NCBI GenBank assembly: GCA_022836615.1 | Contig: MU405294.1 | Coordinates: 1-64,000, forward strand | DNA from: Annulohypoxylon bovei var. microspora | Taxonomy: Eukaryota; Ascomycota; Sordariomycetes; Xylariales; Hypoxylaceae | Direction: 5' to 3' | Length of the DNA: 64,000 nt | Shown: in pieces, positions 34,402 through 44,869 of the stretch | How positions within the stretch are numbered: the stretch's first letter is position 1 | How the letters are laid out: the number at the start of each line of letters is the position of its first letter | The notes under the pieces: model-generated | Database searches by the model: none | What the model was told of the DNA's origin: nothing | The model's input: only the letters and a program-made list of their open reading frames with translations | Translations under genes and position numbers: made by a program

Positions 34402-35049
34402 CTTATATGTATAATAATAATAATAATACTTAAAAAAAAAAAACTTAAAATTTTATTTTTTATTTTTTTTTATTTTTTATATTTTTATATTTATATATCC
34501 ATCCATTTATTTACATATCCATCCATACATCCATATATTTATATAATAATATCGTTAATATTATTATCGTGTTAAACTTATTAAATTAATAAATAAATGC
34601 GTAATAATAAATTAATAAATGCGTAATAATAAATTAATAAACGAATAATAAATTAATAAATTAATAATAAATTAATAAATTCGTAAATTTATAAATTTAT
34701 AAATTTATAAACTTATAAATTTATAAATTTATAAACTTATAAACTTATAAACTTATAAATAAATGATTAAATAATAAATAATAAAAAAAGTAACGAAAAA
34801 AAAAATGATTTCATAATATAAACGATTTTTTATTATAAAATGATTTTTTGCAAAAAATGATTTTAACTTTAAAACGCTTAGAAAACGAGTCAACCTGAGT
34901 TATAATTTAGGCACGTTTTATAATATGGAATCATTTTTTGAAACCACCTTTTGCCGCTACGGTACCTACATGCGCAAAAAGGTAGACCACAAACCCCTTG
35001 GTTTTTAACACAGATTCAAACACGGCTACAGACAACCCAGACCCCAAAA
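34237..35049. repeat. AT-rich block with ATA microsatellite and ATAAATTT minisatellite
   Basis: AT-rich flank of the transposon. Contains an (ATA)n run at about 34343-34396, GCGTAATAATAAATTAATAA-type units near 34600-34650 and ATAAATTTATAA-type units at 34680-34760. Together with 33240-33403 it forms one AT block interrupted by the transposon. Confidence 0.7.
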
Positions 35050-36528
35050 TCATGACACATGAGGAATTTCCGACGACCAAGTTGTTACAAAAGCAGAATA
35101 AGGTTGAAAACATAGGGATCGAAAGATTTCGACCACCAAGTATAAACGAGCCATGATATACCCCAGAACGGCAAAGAACTCAAAGAATGGCAAGATATAT
35201 CCAAGAACAGGCCGCCAGCCAACGTGGATATCTATGAGTAAGAGGGAATAGTAGACGGGCAGTAAACACGCCGTGAAGACGCTTGCAATTTGCCATAGAA
35301 GTTGCTCTATAGTAGTAGGGAAGTCCGAATACCACGAAGCGCAGTGAATAGCTCCGAAGACCATACCAGCAATAATAAATCCGTCATCCATACACGTCAA
35401 AAGAGCTTGTCCGGGAAAGACCATGGACATAGCGGCTTTGTGTGAGTATCGTGCATCGTTAGGAATAGGGCTTAAAATTGTTTCCGTCCTACTCGGTCGT
35501 GTTGTAAGACTAGAGCAGCGATGAGATCGGAGGGTTATTCTAAACCAGGAAACGGGGTGTAGCCTGAAAAGCTCGGTACGATCATAGAAGTCCAGAAGTT
35601 GGGGTTCTGTAGACTCTTTGACGAGAAGCATGGTTGGAACCCGAACATCTTTTGGCTTCGAGAGGCATAGGAAGAAGGTGATTATCGCGCAAGCCGCGTA
35701 AGCGAGCACCGCAATTTCTAGCTGGGATATCGCGAGTCCCCTGATGCCCCGAGTGATAGCTTGAATTATGAACCAAAGCAACTGGCCTATTGTAATGGTT
35801 TTTATGAAGAAGTCGCTCTTGCTCTTATCCTTGATCTCCTCTTCAGTGATTTCCGGTATGTCCTGCACTATTCTTAAGATGCTGGCAACGTGGATCCCCT
35901 GACTCTCAGTGACTCCTGTAACTGTAGTCCTTGGCCCCCCACACGCATATAACAAGGAGCGGAAATTGAGAAACACTGGAGTTATAGTCATTTTCCCGTC
36001 CACCAGAGACTTGGCCTTGATAGCAAACCCGCCCATGTTAGCATAGAACCCATGTGTCATTGTCCATTTTTTCTTAACCCATTCGAATCCACTGCAAAGG
36101 TTTTCAGACAAATTCTCCATTTCAGTCACGGATGCCTTTGCTAATCGTCGGTCTTGTAATGCTTTTCCTACCAGAAATTCAGGCATGAATAGAGTCAATA
36201 ACATCCACTTGCATTTTGGTAGAATGCCCTGAAAATCGTACTGGACTATCTCAAAGATATACTTAACCTTCGCACGCCAGGTAGCTTTTGCCCTCTTCGG
36301 TCATATCGGCTTCCGGAGTTGCCTTGGGACATTTAGGTGTTGAACAGTCCAACAGCAAGTGAGAAGAGTAAATAATGAGGTCCAAAGTATGTCTAAAGTT
36401 CCCCTAACGTTAGCTGCGAGCACTAAATTAGTAGACTCTGGCGGGATAGTGCAATTAGGCTGGAAAGTTAACGACGCCAGAATTGACCTCGCAATGATTT
36501 GAATGTATATGATGTACACGAGTTTCAT
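35050..36528 (-). pseudogene. Polytopic fungal membrane protein gene with an in-frame TGA at codon 76
   Basis: One continuous reading frame runs from ATG 36526-36528 to the stop at 35050, broken only by TGA at 36301-36303. Before the stop: a hydrophobic N-terminus, CTIPPES, then GTLDILWTSLFTLLTCCWTVQHLNVP, a segment common to a large family of fungal membrane proteins. After it: KCKWMLLTLFMPEF, KKKWTMTHGFYANMGGF and at least four further hydrophobic helices, as in the same family. No intron removes the TGA: no usable donor and acceptor pair of adequate length surrounds it. So it is a recent pseudogene, a readthrough case or a sequencing error. The rest of the frame, 392 codons, is intact, arguing for a young lesion. 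Function of the family is unknown. Confidence 0.6.
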
Positions 36529-37103
36529 GGCTAACTAAAATGATTCAGTATATGCTATGACATCCGCATGCAACGGGTTAAAAAGAAGAAGAAAGGAGAA
36601 AACGACGTGGGGGATAGGAAAGGGCTACTACCACTAGATATCTGCACATGTACTTACTTAGGTACCTACCTACCTACCTACCTAGATACCTACTAGGTAC
36701 CTAGGTAGGTAAATATGTAGGTAGGCTAGCTGGTATCAGGCAATTAGGTACATGGTAATGCAAATTATCGAGCTAATAATCTTCGCGTATGTATCCTTTA
36801 TGCGAAACAGCAGCAGACTACCTAGGTATGTTATCAAATGCGTCAGATTATGGAACCAATAGTTTTAATCAACGTGTTCGGGTGGTGTTGCAGGCTTTTC
36901 AAAATACTACGCCGAGATGCTTCAATCAACACTCTCAGACGAGCAGCTGACGATAACTAACATGCTTGATTTCCTTAGATCGTTGCGGCCTGAGATTGTA
37001 ATGACCTTCGAAATCCAGCTTAAATCAGGAACTTCGACCAAACCGAATATTATTTTTGTACAGAAATTCTTGGTACTTTAGGTATCTAGTTAACTAGGTA
37101 ATT
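36529..37103. promoter_or_regulatory. Divergent intergenic region with ACCTAGGT palindrome cluster
   Basis: A 575-bp spacer between two divergently oriented genes. At 36655-36725 it carries tandem TACC and TAGG tetranucleotides arranged as a large palindrome centred near 36695, able to form a cruciform. No specific factor site recognised. Confidence 0.4.
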
Positions 37104-37892
37104 ATGGCAGAAGTTGCGGCAGTGGTTATCGGAACAGGTACTTATCTCGCTTCTCTTTTATCGAGAACACTTCGCTATAAACCGAGCGACATTAGTCCTG
37201 GTAAAATAGTCGACTCGCTAGATGGCCTCTACACCCCCGGCCAGTCATTTATGAATATCCCAGCCCCCTCAGACCTCGCCATTGAGGATCTAGAAACGCC
37301 ATACTCTGAACACATCTCGCACTCTAGTTACGACAATCCTAGAGTCGGATTTAGCACCGGTTCCAAAGATCATTCCATGATTAATAGTATCACGAGCGTG
37401 GAAATCAAGGGCTCGGTAGGCCGCAGACGTACGTCAAAGCCAATTACTATGGGTGCTGTCTTGAACATGTTAGACAACGCTCCGAATAAGCAGGACTTCG
37501 AGAAACACCGCGGGGATATATTTCTTGCGGACGGGCGACTTTATTTGCTTGCGGGGTTTACCTTTCTAGTCAATCCCTCGTTAGGTAAAGAATCCACGAC
37601 AAAAGAAAGATCACATAATATACAAATAGGTGGGATTGGGGCAGCGATTGAGGCAGCGACTGATGCAGAAATGGAGGCGGCGATTGGTCACAGGTTCGCG
37701 ACCAGCTTCAACTTAGAAGGCTCTATCTTCGACACCCGCCTAGATCGTAGGTTAGCCGTCATATATGTCCAATATCGACTAATTAGGTTTACAAAGCCTC
37801 GAGGTCCTGGTGGAATCGTGCTTGAGCCCGAGATGGAATTTTCTCTTCTTGACATAATCCAAGAGCAGGATGTTTTTCTCATGTCAAGATAA
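37104..37892 (+). CDS. Orphan-like protein, 262 aa, function unknown
   Basis: Single exon, ATG at 37104. The N-terminus AEVAAVVIGTGTYLASLLS is mildly hydrophobic and could be an amphipathic or membrane-contacting helix. The middle has DIFLADGRLYLLAGFTFLVNPSLG, then a Gly/Ala/Glu stretch (IGGIGAAIEAATDAEMEAAIG), then a beta-like RLAVIYVQYRLIRFTKPRG. This order (LYLLAG..., glycine-rich linker, YVQYRLIRF) faintly recalls uncharacterised fungal proteins with an LYxITGxxxA motif and a FAYRLR-type strand, but I cannot name a family. No Cys/His metal motif or nucleotide-binding loop is visible. Divergent from the broken membrane protein gene. Confidence 0.6.
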   Translation: MAEVAAVVIGTGTYLASLLSRTLRYKPSDISPGKIVDSLDGLYTPGQSFMNIPAPSDLAIEDLETPYSEHISHSSYDNPRVGFSTGSKDHSMINSITSVEIKGSVGRRRTSKPITMGAVLNMLDNAPNKQDFEKHRGDIFLADGRLYLLAGFTFLVNPSLGKESTTKERSHNIQIGGIGAAIEAATDAEMEAAIGHRFATSFNLEGSIFDTRLDRRLAVIYVQYRLIRFTKPRGPGGIVLEPEMEFSLLDIIQEQDVFLMSR

Positions 37893-38021
37893 ACATGCGA
37901 TGGGGTGGGTTTTCTACGTAGAGCAGCGATAATAGCGGTATAATATGGCCTGGCGGATAGGCTGCCTAAGAAAACTAGCTAGACGTACGGCGCAAATGAG
38001 ACTAATGTAGCGTGAAGTCAA

Positions 38022-38046
38022 TTGTTGTTGTTGTTGTTGTTGTTGT
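38022..38046. repeat. Microsatellite (TTG)8
   Basis: Perfect trinucleotide run of about 25 bases, non-coding. Confidence 0.9.
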
Positions 38047-38809
38047 ATTGTTTAACGTCTGAGCGAACGGGCGTGGGCTCCTCTTCGCAACCTCCCTAGG
38101 GGTATGGGACGTGACAAGCTCTAATATACATGAATCTGATGGTCCTGATGATACTATGATGCCAAATCTTGCCTCGGGGGCTCAACATTCCCTGATTAGC
38201 GATCAGCGTGAAGTCAATGTAGTAGTGTATGGGAGGTTATGTCGACGACGCGCGTGCTTGACGGGCCATGGCAGGTCACAGAGAGGTTGTACAAGCTACC
38301 TAGAAAAGAGCGAGGCACATTGGGACGGTGTTTTAGATCCTCATCAATGATTAAGTCACTAGAGAATAGGTACTCTTCCATCTACAACTACCTACAAGTA
38401 AAAATAAAATAAAACAAAAAGGTAAGAAAGTCTTTTTTTAAAAAAAAAGAAAAGGAAGAAAAGGGAAAAAAGGGAAAATATATCAATTTGTAAATATTAT
38501 TTCGATATAAATAGAAGATGATAGATAACCAAAGTATTAAATAAGTATATTTAAATGAACTACTGTTGTTGGTCATTGGCGATAGGTGTTTGTTATGCCT
38601 ATCTTATTGGCAAGAACATTTCAAGAGATTTTACGCATGGAGACGAAAATATCGACCATCCTTCATGAAGAGTAGGCGTGTGAATAAATAATGTAGATTG
38701 AAGAAAAAAAAAAGTAGATTCTCAACACCTTTCCACTATTCGCTCACTGTACACCAAGTTTCCGATCTACAAGAGAAAGTACTTTTTGGGCAAGTAAAGG
38801 GAGGAGCGT

Positions 38810-38910
38810 AGGTAGTTTGAACCAGGGGCCTCGAGCCTTCCGCTGTGATCAGCAGCATGGTAGAGAGTTAAGACGAACTTAACCACTCGACTACAGAAGA
38901 GTTTCATTAG
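38810..38910 (-). other. tRNA-like (pol III A/B box) relic
   Basis: On the minus strand TAGTCGAGTGGTTAAG (38880-38895) fits the tRNA A-box consensus, and TGGTTCAAACTAC, 70 nt downstream, resembles a B box. The spacing recalls class II (Leu/Ser) tRNAs. The segment before the A box (TCTTCTG) has no pairing partner at the 3' end and the T stem does not pair, so this is not a working tRNA gene. It may be a degraded tRNA or a tRNA-derived SINE head. Confidence 0.35.
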
Positions 38911-40421
38911 CCCATGAATTTTCAGCCTGTTATTTTATTAGATAAGGTCAATGGGCGAGGGGTGGAGACCTGTTAGGGGGGGGCCCGCTTGACACTGTGA
39001 CTATACGTACGTACGTACCTAGTTACCTTTGATCTATCAACGGCCCCAGCGGCTTCGTTCTATGGCCAATGCACCGTAATATTTAATAGTCACTGACGGG
39101 CTCCTTTTCCTATGATTATATGTACCTATCTACCTACTTGTATCGTACCTAGGCAACCAGGTTGATAGATGAATGATGCCTTTCATGACCCCTTCCTCTC
39201 CCTACCTTGGTCTAGATACGGCGCGTAGCGTTTATGTAACCATACGATCTTGGTATTATAAGGGAACTATCTAGAATTCTACTGGAATATCACTTAATTT
39301 ATGATTCCCGGAGATAGGCGTAGACACAGATTTTTTTTTTGTCGCGATCGTCCTTAAAGATTGATCACAGGTCAATACGCCTTGCTGATATTATTTACAT
39401 CGACATACTAGGTACGTAGTAATAAGTACAGTACAGCCGAGCGGTTTCCTATGAGACCAAGCGAATATTTTAGATCGCCAAGCGTAAACGGGAGCAACCC
39501 TTTTTTCTGTTGAGATCGTTGTTAGGGGAAAAACCGACGCCGCATATTGAAGCCCCAAGAATTACTAAAGGCCAGCTTGCTCGACGCTGTTACAAGTTCA
39601 ATTGACATCTAGGGCTACATTCTTTTTTTGAAATTAGCCAGATGTGTTTACACTGTGAGAGTCACGTAACAACTCTCGAGGTTTGTGTGCAAGGTTGAGT
39701 TATACGAGATCCTCGACACTTTTAGAAGTTATGTTGTAGTGTATTTAGCACCCTATTAATAACTCTAGAGCTAGACGGAGTCTACGAGGTTAGGGCTTTG
39801 GCTCCTTGAAAGATACAAATTTACGAATATTTTACTAAATTAACAAGGAAACGCGGATTAAAGCGAATCACTAATATGCCTTCTGGTTGAAAAGCGTCTA
39901 ATCACCAGCTCCCCTTCCTCATCATAAAACCCCTCCGTGTCGTTGGTCATCTCGTCGAAGAATTAAATCCGTTCGAATGATCTTGTATTACCTAATTTTG
40001 AATATTTTCTGTGTCGTGGAACCGGTTGTTTTGATCGATATGTAGGTAGGTAAATTTGTGATTGAATCTCCAAGATGGCGTAAGACTGTTTGGTACAGCA
40101 CGTCGGCCAAGAAAATAGCCTCAAAATAACTAGATAACTGTTCCGGTAGAAAGTCGAATTAGATGGGCGCGGCTATTTTAGAGAGCTCTTCGTATCCAGA
40201 TCGGAGGTACCCAGTAAATAATAAGTACCTAAGGATAAATACGTCGAGTTCCAAAATGCCCCTTTACTGCTAGTTCACGACACTATTCAGACCTATCTAG
40301 AGGTAGTGCTTAAATTGTAGCTTGATTTCTAGCTGTGACAACATCATCCCACAAAGATTCAGATTATACACGACGAGAAGTTCCCCTGTAAGCCCACCCA
40401 GAAAACCAAACCCTCACTCAT

Positions 40422-41341
40422 TCATTCATGAACCCACCCTCCATCCTCCCTACTAACAACCACCTCATCAACCTGCACCCTCTCCCCAACAATCTGCTCC
40501 CCATTCACCAGATCATTCTCGTCCGCCCTCCTCCCCGCCTCCTCCTCATCCCTCGCAATGCCCGCCTTGACATGTCTCCTTACCAGCCTCCCCCTCGCCG
40601 TCTTAAAATCCACCTCGACGAACCACCGCTCGTCCATCAGCGCCGCGGCCCGGCTCCAGGGCTGCCTGTCCAGGCACACGTAATTGCCCTCGAACACGAC
40701 GACCCTGTGGCGGGGCAGGATAGCGATATCGTCAGCGACCGGGTCCTTGACCGCGTGGTCGAAGCTGGGCGCGTACACGGGCGCGGCGGGCGCGGGGGCG
40801 CGCACGGCCTGGACCAGGGCCAGGAACGCGGCGCCGTCGAAGGTGAACTCGGCGCCGCGGCGCGCGTGCGCGAGGGCCGGGTCCGGCATCGCGGACAGCT
40901 GGGCGCGCGTCAGGTGGAACCCGTCCATGGGGACGAAGACGGCGGGCGCCGGCGCCGCCGGGTGCTGCGCTAGGTGGCGGGCGTTGAGGGCCGTCGTGAC
41001 GACTTGGGAGAGCGTTGTTTTGCCTGGGTGTGTTAGTCCTTGTTCTCTACATACCTAAATAGGTACGGCAGGCTGTGGCCTGAGATTGGAGAGGACTTAC
41101 CTGAGCCGGGGATACCGGCTACGGCGATCACTAAGACGGGGTTAGGTTGGAGATACGATGTTGGGTAATAATGTACCGGTCCTTAGTTGCCTTTGCGTGC
41201 TAGGAAAGGAACGCCCGTTGGTCACGAAAGGTGATGTTTTGGTCGGTAAAATCCGCGTGACTTACAAAGTCGTTGACCCTCGCCCAGCTGTTGGAATTTC
41301 TCCCACGCCTTGTTCACGAGGCGGGATACTTGATCATCCAT
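40422..41341 (-). CDS. P-loop kinase, uridine kinase/phosphoribulokinase-like (three exons, 235 aa)
   Basis: Exons 41341-41266, 41130-41101 (only 30 nt) and 41023-40422. The tiny second exon encodes most of the Walker A motif: the joined sequence reads GQRLLIAVAGIPGSGKTTLSQVV (Lys37). This is followed by VFVPMDGFHLTRAQLSAMPDP, where MDGFHL is the substrate-loop motif of fungal Yfh7-like and related kinases, and VVVFEGNYVCLDRQPWSRAAALMDERWFV, typical of this subgroup. RGRLVRRHVKAGIARDEEEAGRRADENDLVNG is a lid-like segment rich in Arg. The true substrate is not known for the fungal proteins; uridine kinase is the annotation usually inherited. The third exon is strikingly GC-rich (about 40600-40980). 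No targeting peptide seen. Confidence 0.88.
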
Positions 41342-41818
41342 ATTGATCCCGTGGCTATTCCTCTAGCGGAAAATAAGTCGATGAGCAACCTCAAACAATA
41401 AACGAATGAAAGAAACAACGCCGTTGACTATGAAAATTTCCGCCAATTATTATGTCTTTTGTATATTATGAAATTTGTTGATGTTGAAATGTTGGTTGAG
41501 CTCATAGGTACCTAGGTAGGTACCTAGGCTTTAGGGGGTTAACATCATTGGCCGTCCCCTCATCCCGGGGCGGAAGCATCGCCCCACCCACGGAAGACCT
41601 AGACGCACGCTGATGTCAAGCCGAAGCAAATTTTGTCTCGGTATCCCCTTCCAATCATTTTCCAGACCTGGGCACCAACAGCTTCCGTTACGGCTCCGAA
41701 GACGGCTAGAAAATCCGGATTTGTCGCTAGAAATTGTGGAAACTTGACAGCGCCGAGTTAAACTGACGGATTGATCATATTGAATCAAGCTTGAGTACCT
41801 AGTTTGAGGTTATCGAGA
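41342..41818. promoter_or_regulatory. Divergent spacer between kinase gene and small-protein gene
   Basis: 477 bp between divergent starts. Contains a TACCTAGGTAGGTACCTAGG palindrome at about 41509-41528. No specific control site recognised. Confidence 0.4.
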
Positions 41819-42352
41819 ATGGACCCGGAGCTGGATTCTGGTCTCTTTGGTATCCATCTATCTGATTCAGAAGACAGCAACAACGGCTCGGAATCCGCTG
41901 GAGGCAATCCGCCTAAGAAACAGGAGGCAAGCACACCCGCGGACCGGACCGCTCAATCGGAAGAAGAATTTCAAGCCGTGAGGAAGGAATACAGAGTTAA
42001 AGTTGAGAACGGAGAGGTACGTACTCGCTACACGACGTCATTGAAATGGATATCATTACTGGGGAAAAAAGGGATAGGTTGAAATAACTAAAATTGTTCT
42101 TAGATATGGAAAACTATCAAACTACCTCTAGGCTCAGAACAGATCCTCAAAGCTGATGCTCAATCGCTATTACACGCAGTTGAGGAACTATACTTCTTCA
42201 AGCGATACGCTGAAGGTGCTCAGTTTGTGAAGACAGTGTTGGGGAATGGCAACGACAGCGACGAAAATATGATGTCTGGACTCGACGATGATACCAGAAA
42301 ACTGCTTCGGTATTACGAGAGCAAATGTAACCAAAAGGCTGGGGGTGTATAA
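41819..42352 (+). CDS. Small acidic helical protein (two exons, 148 aa), function unknown
   Basis: Exons 41819-42016 and 42104-42352. The 87-nt intron has a GTACGT donor, a CTAA-type branch site and TCTTAG. Both exons are phase 0. Exon 1 gives MDPELDSGLFGIHLSDSEDSN..., acidic and disordered, then a charged helix EEEFQAVRKEYRVKVENGE. Exon 2 gives IWKTIKLP, then DAQSLLHAVEELYFFKRYAEGAQFVKTVLG, a pair of amphipathic helices like one TPR or helix-turn-helix unit, and DDDTRKLLRYYESKC. I recognise no named family, though short ELYFFKRY-type helical proteins are widespread in ascomycetes. The second exon would be missed by an ATG-based ORF search. Confidence 0.72.
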
Positions 42353-42798
42353 GGGGTTTCTACAATATGGAATTATTTAAATGTTATAGAATACGATGAA
42401 CGTAAAGACTCTTGTACCGTCACCAGCAAGAGGTTATAGTCACAATGGGAGGAGTGGTTGATTAGCTTCATCTCTATCCCTCCCTAGTCTAAATAGAATC
42501 AGATCTATCTCTAAATCTAGCATATGCCATTACTCATTTGAGTTGAGACGCAAAACCGTGCCAGAAACTAGCAATTCTATTCACCTTTTCTATGCAACAC
42601 AATCTCTTTGGGTATGCCGAAACGCCGTGCTTTTTTTGGTCGAAACAAAATGGGACCACCAGCCTCTTGAGGGCTCCTGAAAATGCTATTGGTTGTGTGT
42701 CGTCTATCCGATTCGTCGTAGTCCTTGCGGAGCGTTGTTGGTTGGCGGAAGACGGGGAAATGTATATAATAGGCCGGGCTGCCGGGCTGCCGTGACAC
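42353..42798. other. Intergenic between convergent genes
   Basis: 446 bp shared 3' region. Short overlapping ORFs lack motifs. Nothing else seen. Confidence 0.4.
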
Positions 42799-43374
42799 TT
42801 ATGCCATCATTTTGTTTTCGCTCAACAGTCTTTCCTTCTCCCGTTCCTCCGCAAAGACCCGTCGACTCATGGCCAAGACGCACTCGAAACCTTCTTTGCC
42901 CTTCATCGCATTCTCTTTGAACCGGGTAACCAAGGAGTCCTCGATGCTGTTCTTTATCTTTTGCCAGCCACCGCACAGCGCTGTTATCCTTGCGTCTTGC
43001 TCGAAGTGTGTCTTATGCGCATCTAGGGGTCGGTAGACTACCGTCTCTTGAACGTTGACTAGGTTCGCCCATGTGACATTCTGAGATACCATAGTGACGG
43101 TCTTGGCGACGGGGTCGACATAAGATGTCTCAAAGACTTGGCTCGTTTCCATACAGCCGATTATTGACTTCAGCCATTCTGGTGCTGATTGCCTGCAGGT
43201 GATAAGACGTTCTGTTCGTAGGATACCGGTGGCTGGATCGACATGTCGGTTGATGGTATCGACGGCTATGACATGGGTAGACTTGTCGTTCCAGGGACAG
43301 TACTTCCGCCAGTTGGCGGTCGATACTTCTTCCCACGAGTAGTTGAATGTGTGCGAGTTAGAAAAGACCTTCAT
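42799..43374 (-). CDS. PRELI/MSF1 domain protein, Ups2-like mitochondrial lipid transfer protein (191 aa)
   Basis: Single exon. The frame opens further upstream, but ATG 43372-43374 gives the conserved start MKVFSNSHTFNYSWEEVSTANWRKYCPWN. Then STHVIAVDTINRHVDP, GILRTERLITCRQSAPEWLKSIIG, TMVSQNVTWANLVNVQETVVY and EQDARITALCGGWQKIKNSIEDSLVTRFKENAMKGKEGFE follow, all family hallmarks in order across the full PRELI domain. Ups proteins sit in the mitochondrial intermembrane space with Mdm35 and move phosphatidic acid (Ups1) or phosphatidylserine (Ups2) between the two membranes. The domain resembles the Ups2/PRELID3 branch, but the distinction from Ups1 needs a tree. As usual for the family there is no cleavable presequence. 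Confidence 0.92.
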   Translation of the reverse strand: MKVFSNSHTFNYSWEEVSTANWRKYCPWNDKSTHVIAVDTINRHVDPATGILRTERLITCRQSAPEWLKSIIGCMETSQVFETSYVDPVAKTVTMVSQNVTWANLVNVQETVVYRPLDAHKTHFEQDARITALCGGWQKIKNSIEDSLVTRFKENAMKGKEGFECVLAMSRRVFAEEREKERLLSENKMMA

Positions 43375-44460
43375 CTCTGATTGAAAGACGACCCGGAGAG
43401 GAGGGTCAATAAAAGAAGGTAGAAAATCCTCCTTGAAGGATGGCGACAATTTCTATAGATGAGGTATTAAACCCGGATGTTTGGTCGGGTAGGTGGGTTG
43501 GTGGGTTTAATCGGGTATGATTCGCAAAGAAAGAAAAGAAGGTTTCTTGCGTGGATTTTGAAGCCGGTCGGAGATCCGGATCGAGATGCCAAATCCCGTA
43601 GGAACGTAATAACCCACCAAAAAAAGAAAAGCGCAAGCACCGAAAAAATCACGCGTGGGATTTAAACCGTACCGTTACGAGATTGACGAGGCAATTAAAT
43701 TCGCTTGTCGCAACGGTATTAAACGATGGTGTTGTGCCTGAAAAAAAGATGGCCCAAACTAACAGCGGTGAATGGTGAATAAAGTTGAAGATGGGGATGT
43801 TTGGTCCCTTAAAAGAGAAAAAAATCCACTCTTCCAGTCAAATGACAAAGCTCTGAGAAAATTTCCTTTAACCAAGACCCGATCGGCACTGGCGAGAGGC
43901 GACTCTTATCGTGGTTTCCTCTTTGCCCTCCCGGCAATGTTCGGTATGTCATTAAACCTCGCTTATGATACCAGATCGGGTCTAGTGGTTGAAAATTAGA
44001 GAATAGTTCGGGAACCGCTTGAGAGCATCGACAATTCTCAAACCTTTGATTGGCTAAACTGTGCCTTTGATGGAACCGAGCTTGGACCATCTGTCCGAAA
44101 AATCTGGAGCGGTATGCGGAGTCAACGAACATCTAGACTTTCGTTACACGCATTTTGCATATGATAACCCATAAATCTCGAAATCGCCATTCTCTTATTC
44201 GTTTAATTTCGCCATCGCAACATCGGGACGCGACGCCAGTCATTAAATGATCTGGATGATCTACCTCAGCCTCTTACATCAACCAGCCTTGAATATTGAT
44301 CGATACGACATAAGCTCTCCTGAATTAGATCCGCTAGTTACATCACAAGCCTGCAATTGATCAAACGAAGTAACCACTGAATAACCATGTGTACTAGCAT
44401 GTAGATGCCTTCTACATTAATCTTAGAAGGCAGCCGAGACAGCGAACAGCTAGTAGGTAA

Positions 44461-44510
44461 GTAGGCAGTGAGGCAAGTAGGCAGTGAGGCAAGTAGGCAG
44501 TGAGGCAGGT
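44461..44510. repeat. Tandem 16-mer (GTAGGCAGTGAGGCAA)x3
   Basis: Three near-identical head-to-tail units; the third ends in G instead of A. Confidence 0.9.
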
Positions 44511-44580
44511 AGACCAGTGAAAACACGCAGGTTTATTCATTTTCATCAATATTTATGTGATGAGGAATCTTAATAACCCA

Positions 44581-44677
44581 ACATGAGTGGGATTGAACCT
44601 AGGCCTGGTAATGTAGGTTAACTTGGCTACTTGGTCGATGCTGAAAGCTTTCATCCCCACTTTGCCAGCCCATGTTG
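44581..44677 (-). other. tRNA-like sequence with paired ends, probably a tRNA relic or SINE head
   Basis: On the minus strand the 97-nt segment begins AACATGG and ends TCATGTT, a 7-bp stem with one G-U pair, like an acceptor stem. TGGCAAAGTGG near its 5' end fits the A box perfectly and AGGTTCAATCC near its 3' end fits the B box. However, the A box is two nucleotides too far from the stem and the T stem pairs only at two positions. It is most likely a pseudo-tRNA. A covariance-model scan would settle it. Confidence 0.4.
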
Positions 44678-44869
44678 TGAACCCCCTATATCAACTATTC
44701 ATCTGTTCTCTTCCGGAGATCATGTATTCTAAGAGTTGAGCCTTAGATCTAAGATCAAAGGGTGGAAGAGGATCCAGCTAGTTGCAAACAATAGTAAACG
44801 TCCCCGTTGTGTGGTGGAATAACTATCCTTTTATAACCCCAATCATCTTGTGTCACTCTCATCATTCAC

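Larger units (their letters stand above)
37893..40421. other. Intergenic, 2.5 kb; TTG microsatellite and a tRNA-like segment
   Basis: No supported gene. Holds a (TTG)n run (38022-38046), a tRNA-like sequence (38810-38910), A-runs near 38441 and 38704, and ACGTACGTACGT near 39007-39018. Confidence 0.45.
43375..44869. other. Intergenic, 1.5 kb; 16-nt minisatellite and tRNA-like sequence
   Basis: No supported gene; the 107-codon minus ORF at 43809-44132 has no motif. Contains the minisatellite at 44461-44510 and the tRNA-like sequence at 44581-44677. Confidence 0.45.

Noticed and set aside
34204..34575. 123-codon ORF of Ile/Leu/Phe/Tyr
   Set aside because: A translation of AT-rich microsatellite DNA that starts inside the transposon's end.
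40428..41058. Plus-strand ORFs of 124-181 codons opposite the kinase
   Set aside because: Shadow frames in GC-rich coding DNA; the minus strand carries the Walker A motif and spliced exons.
43809..44132. 107-codon minus ORF
   Set aside because: Composition is not protein-like and no family is recognised.
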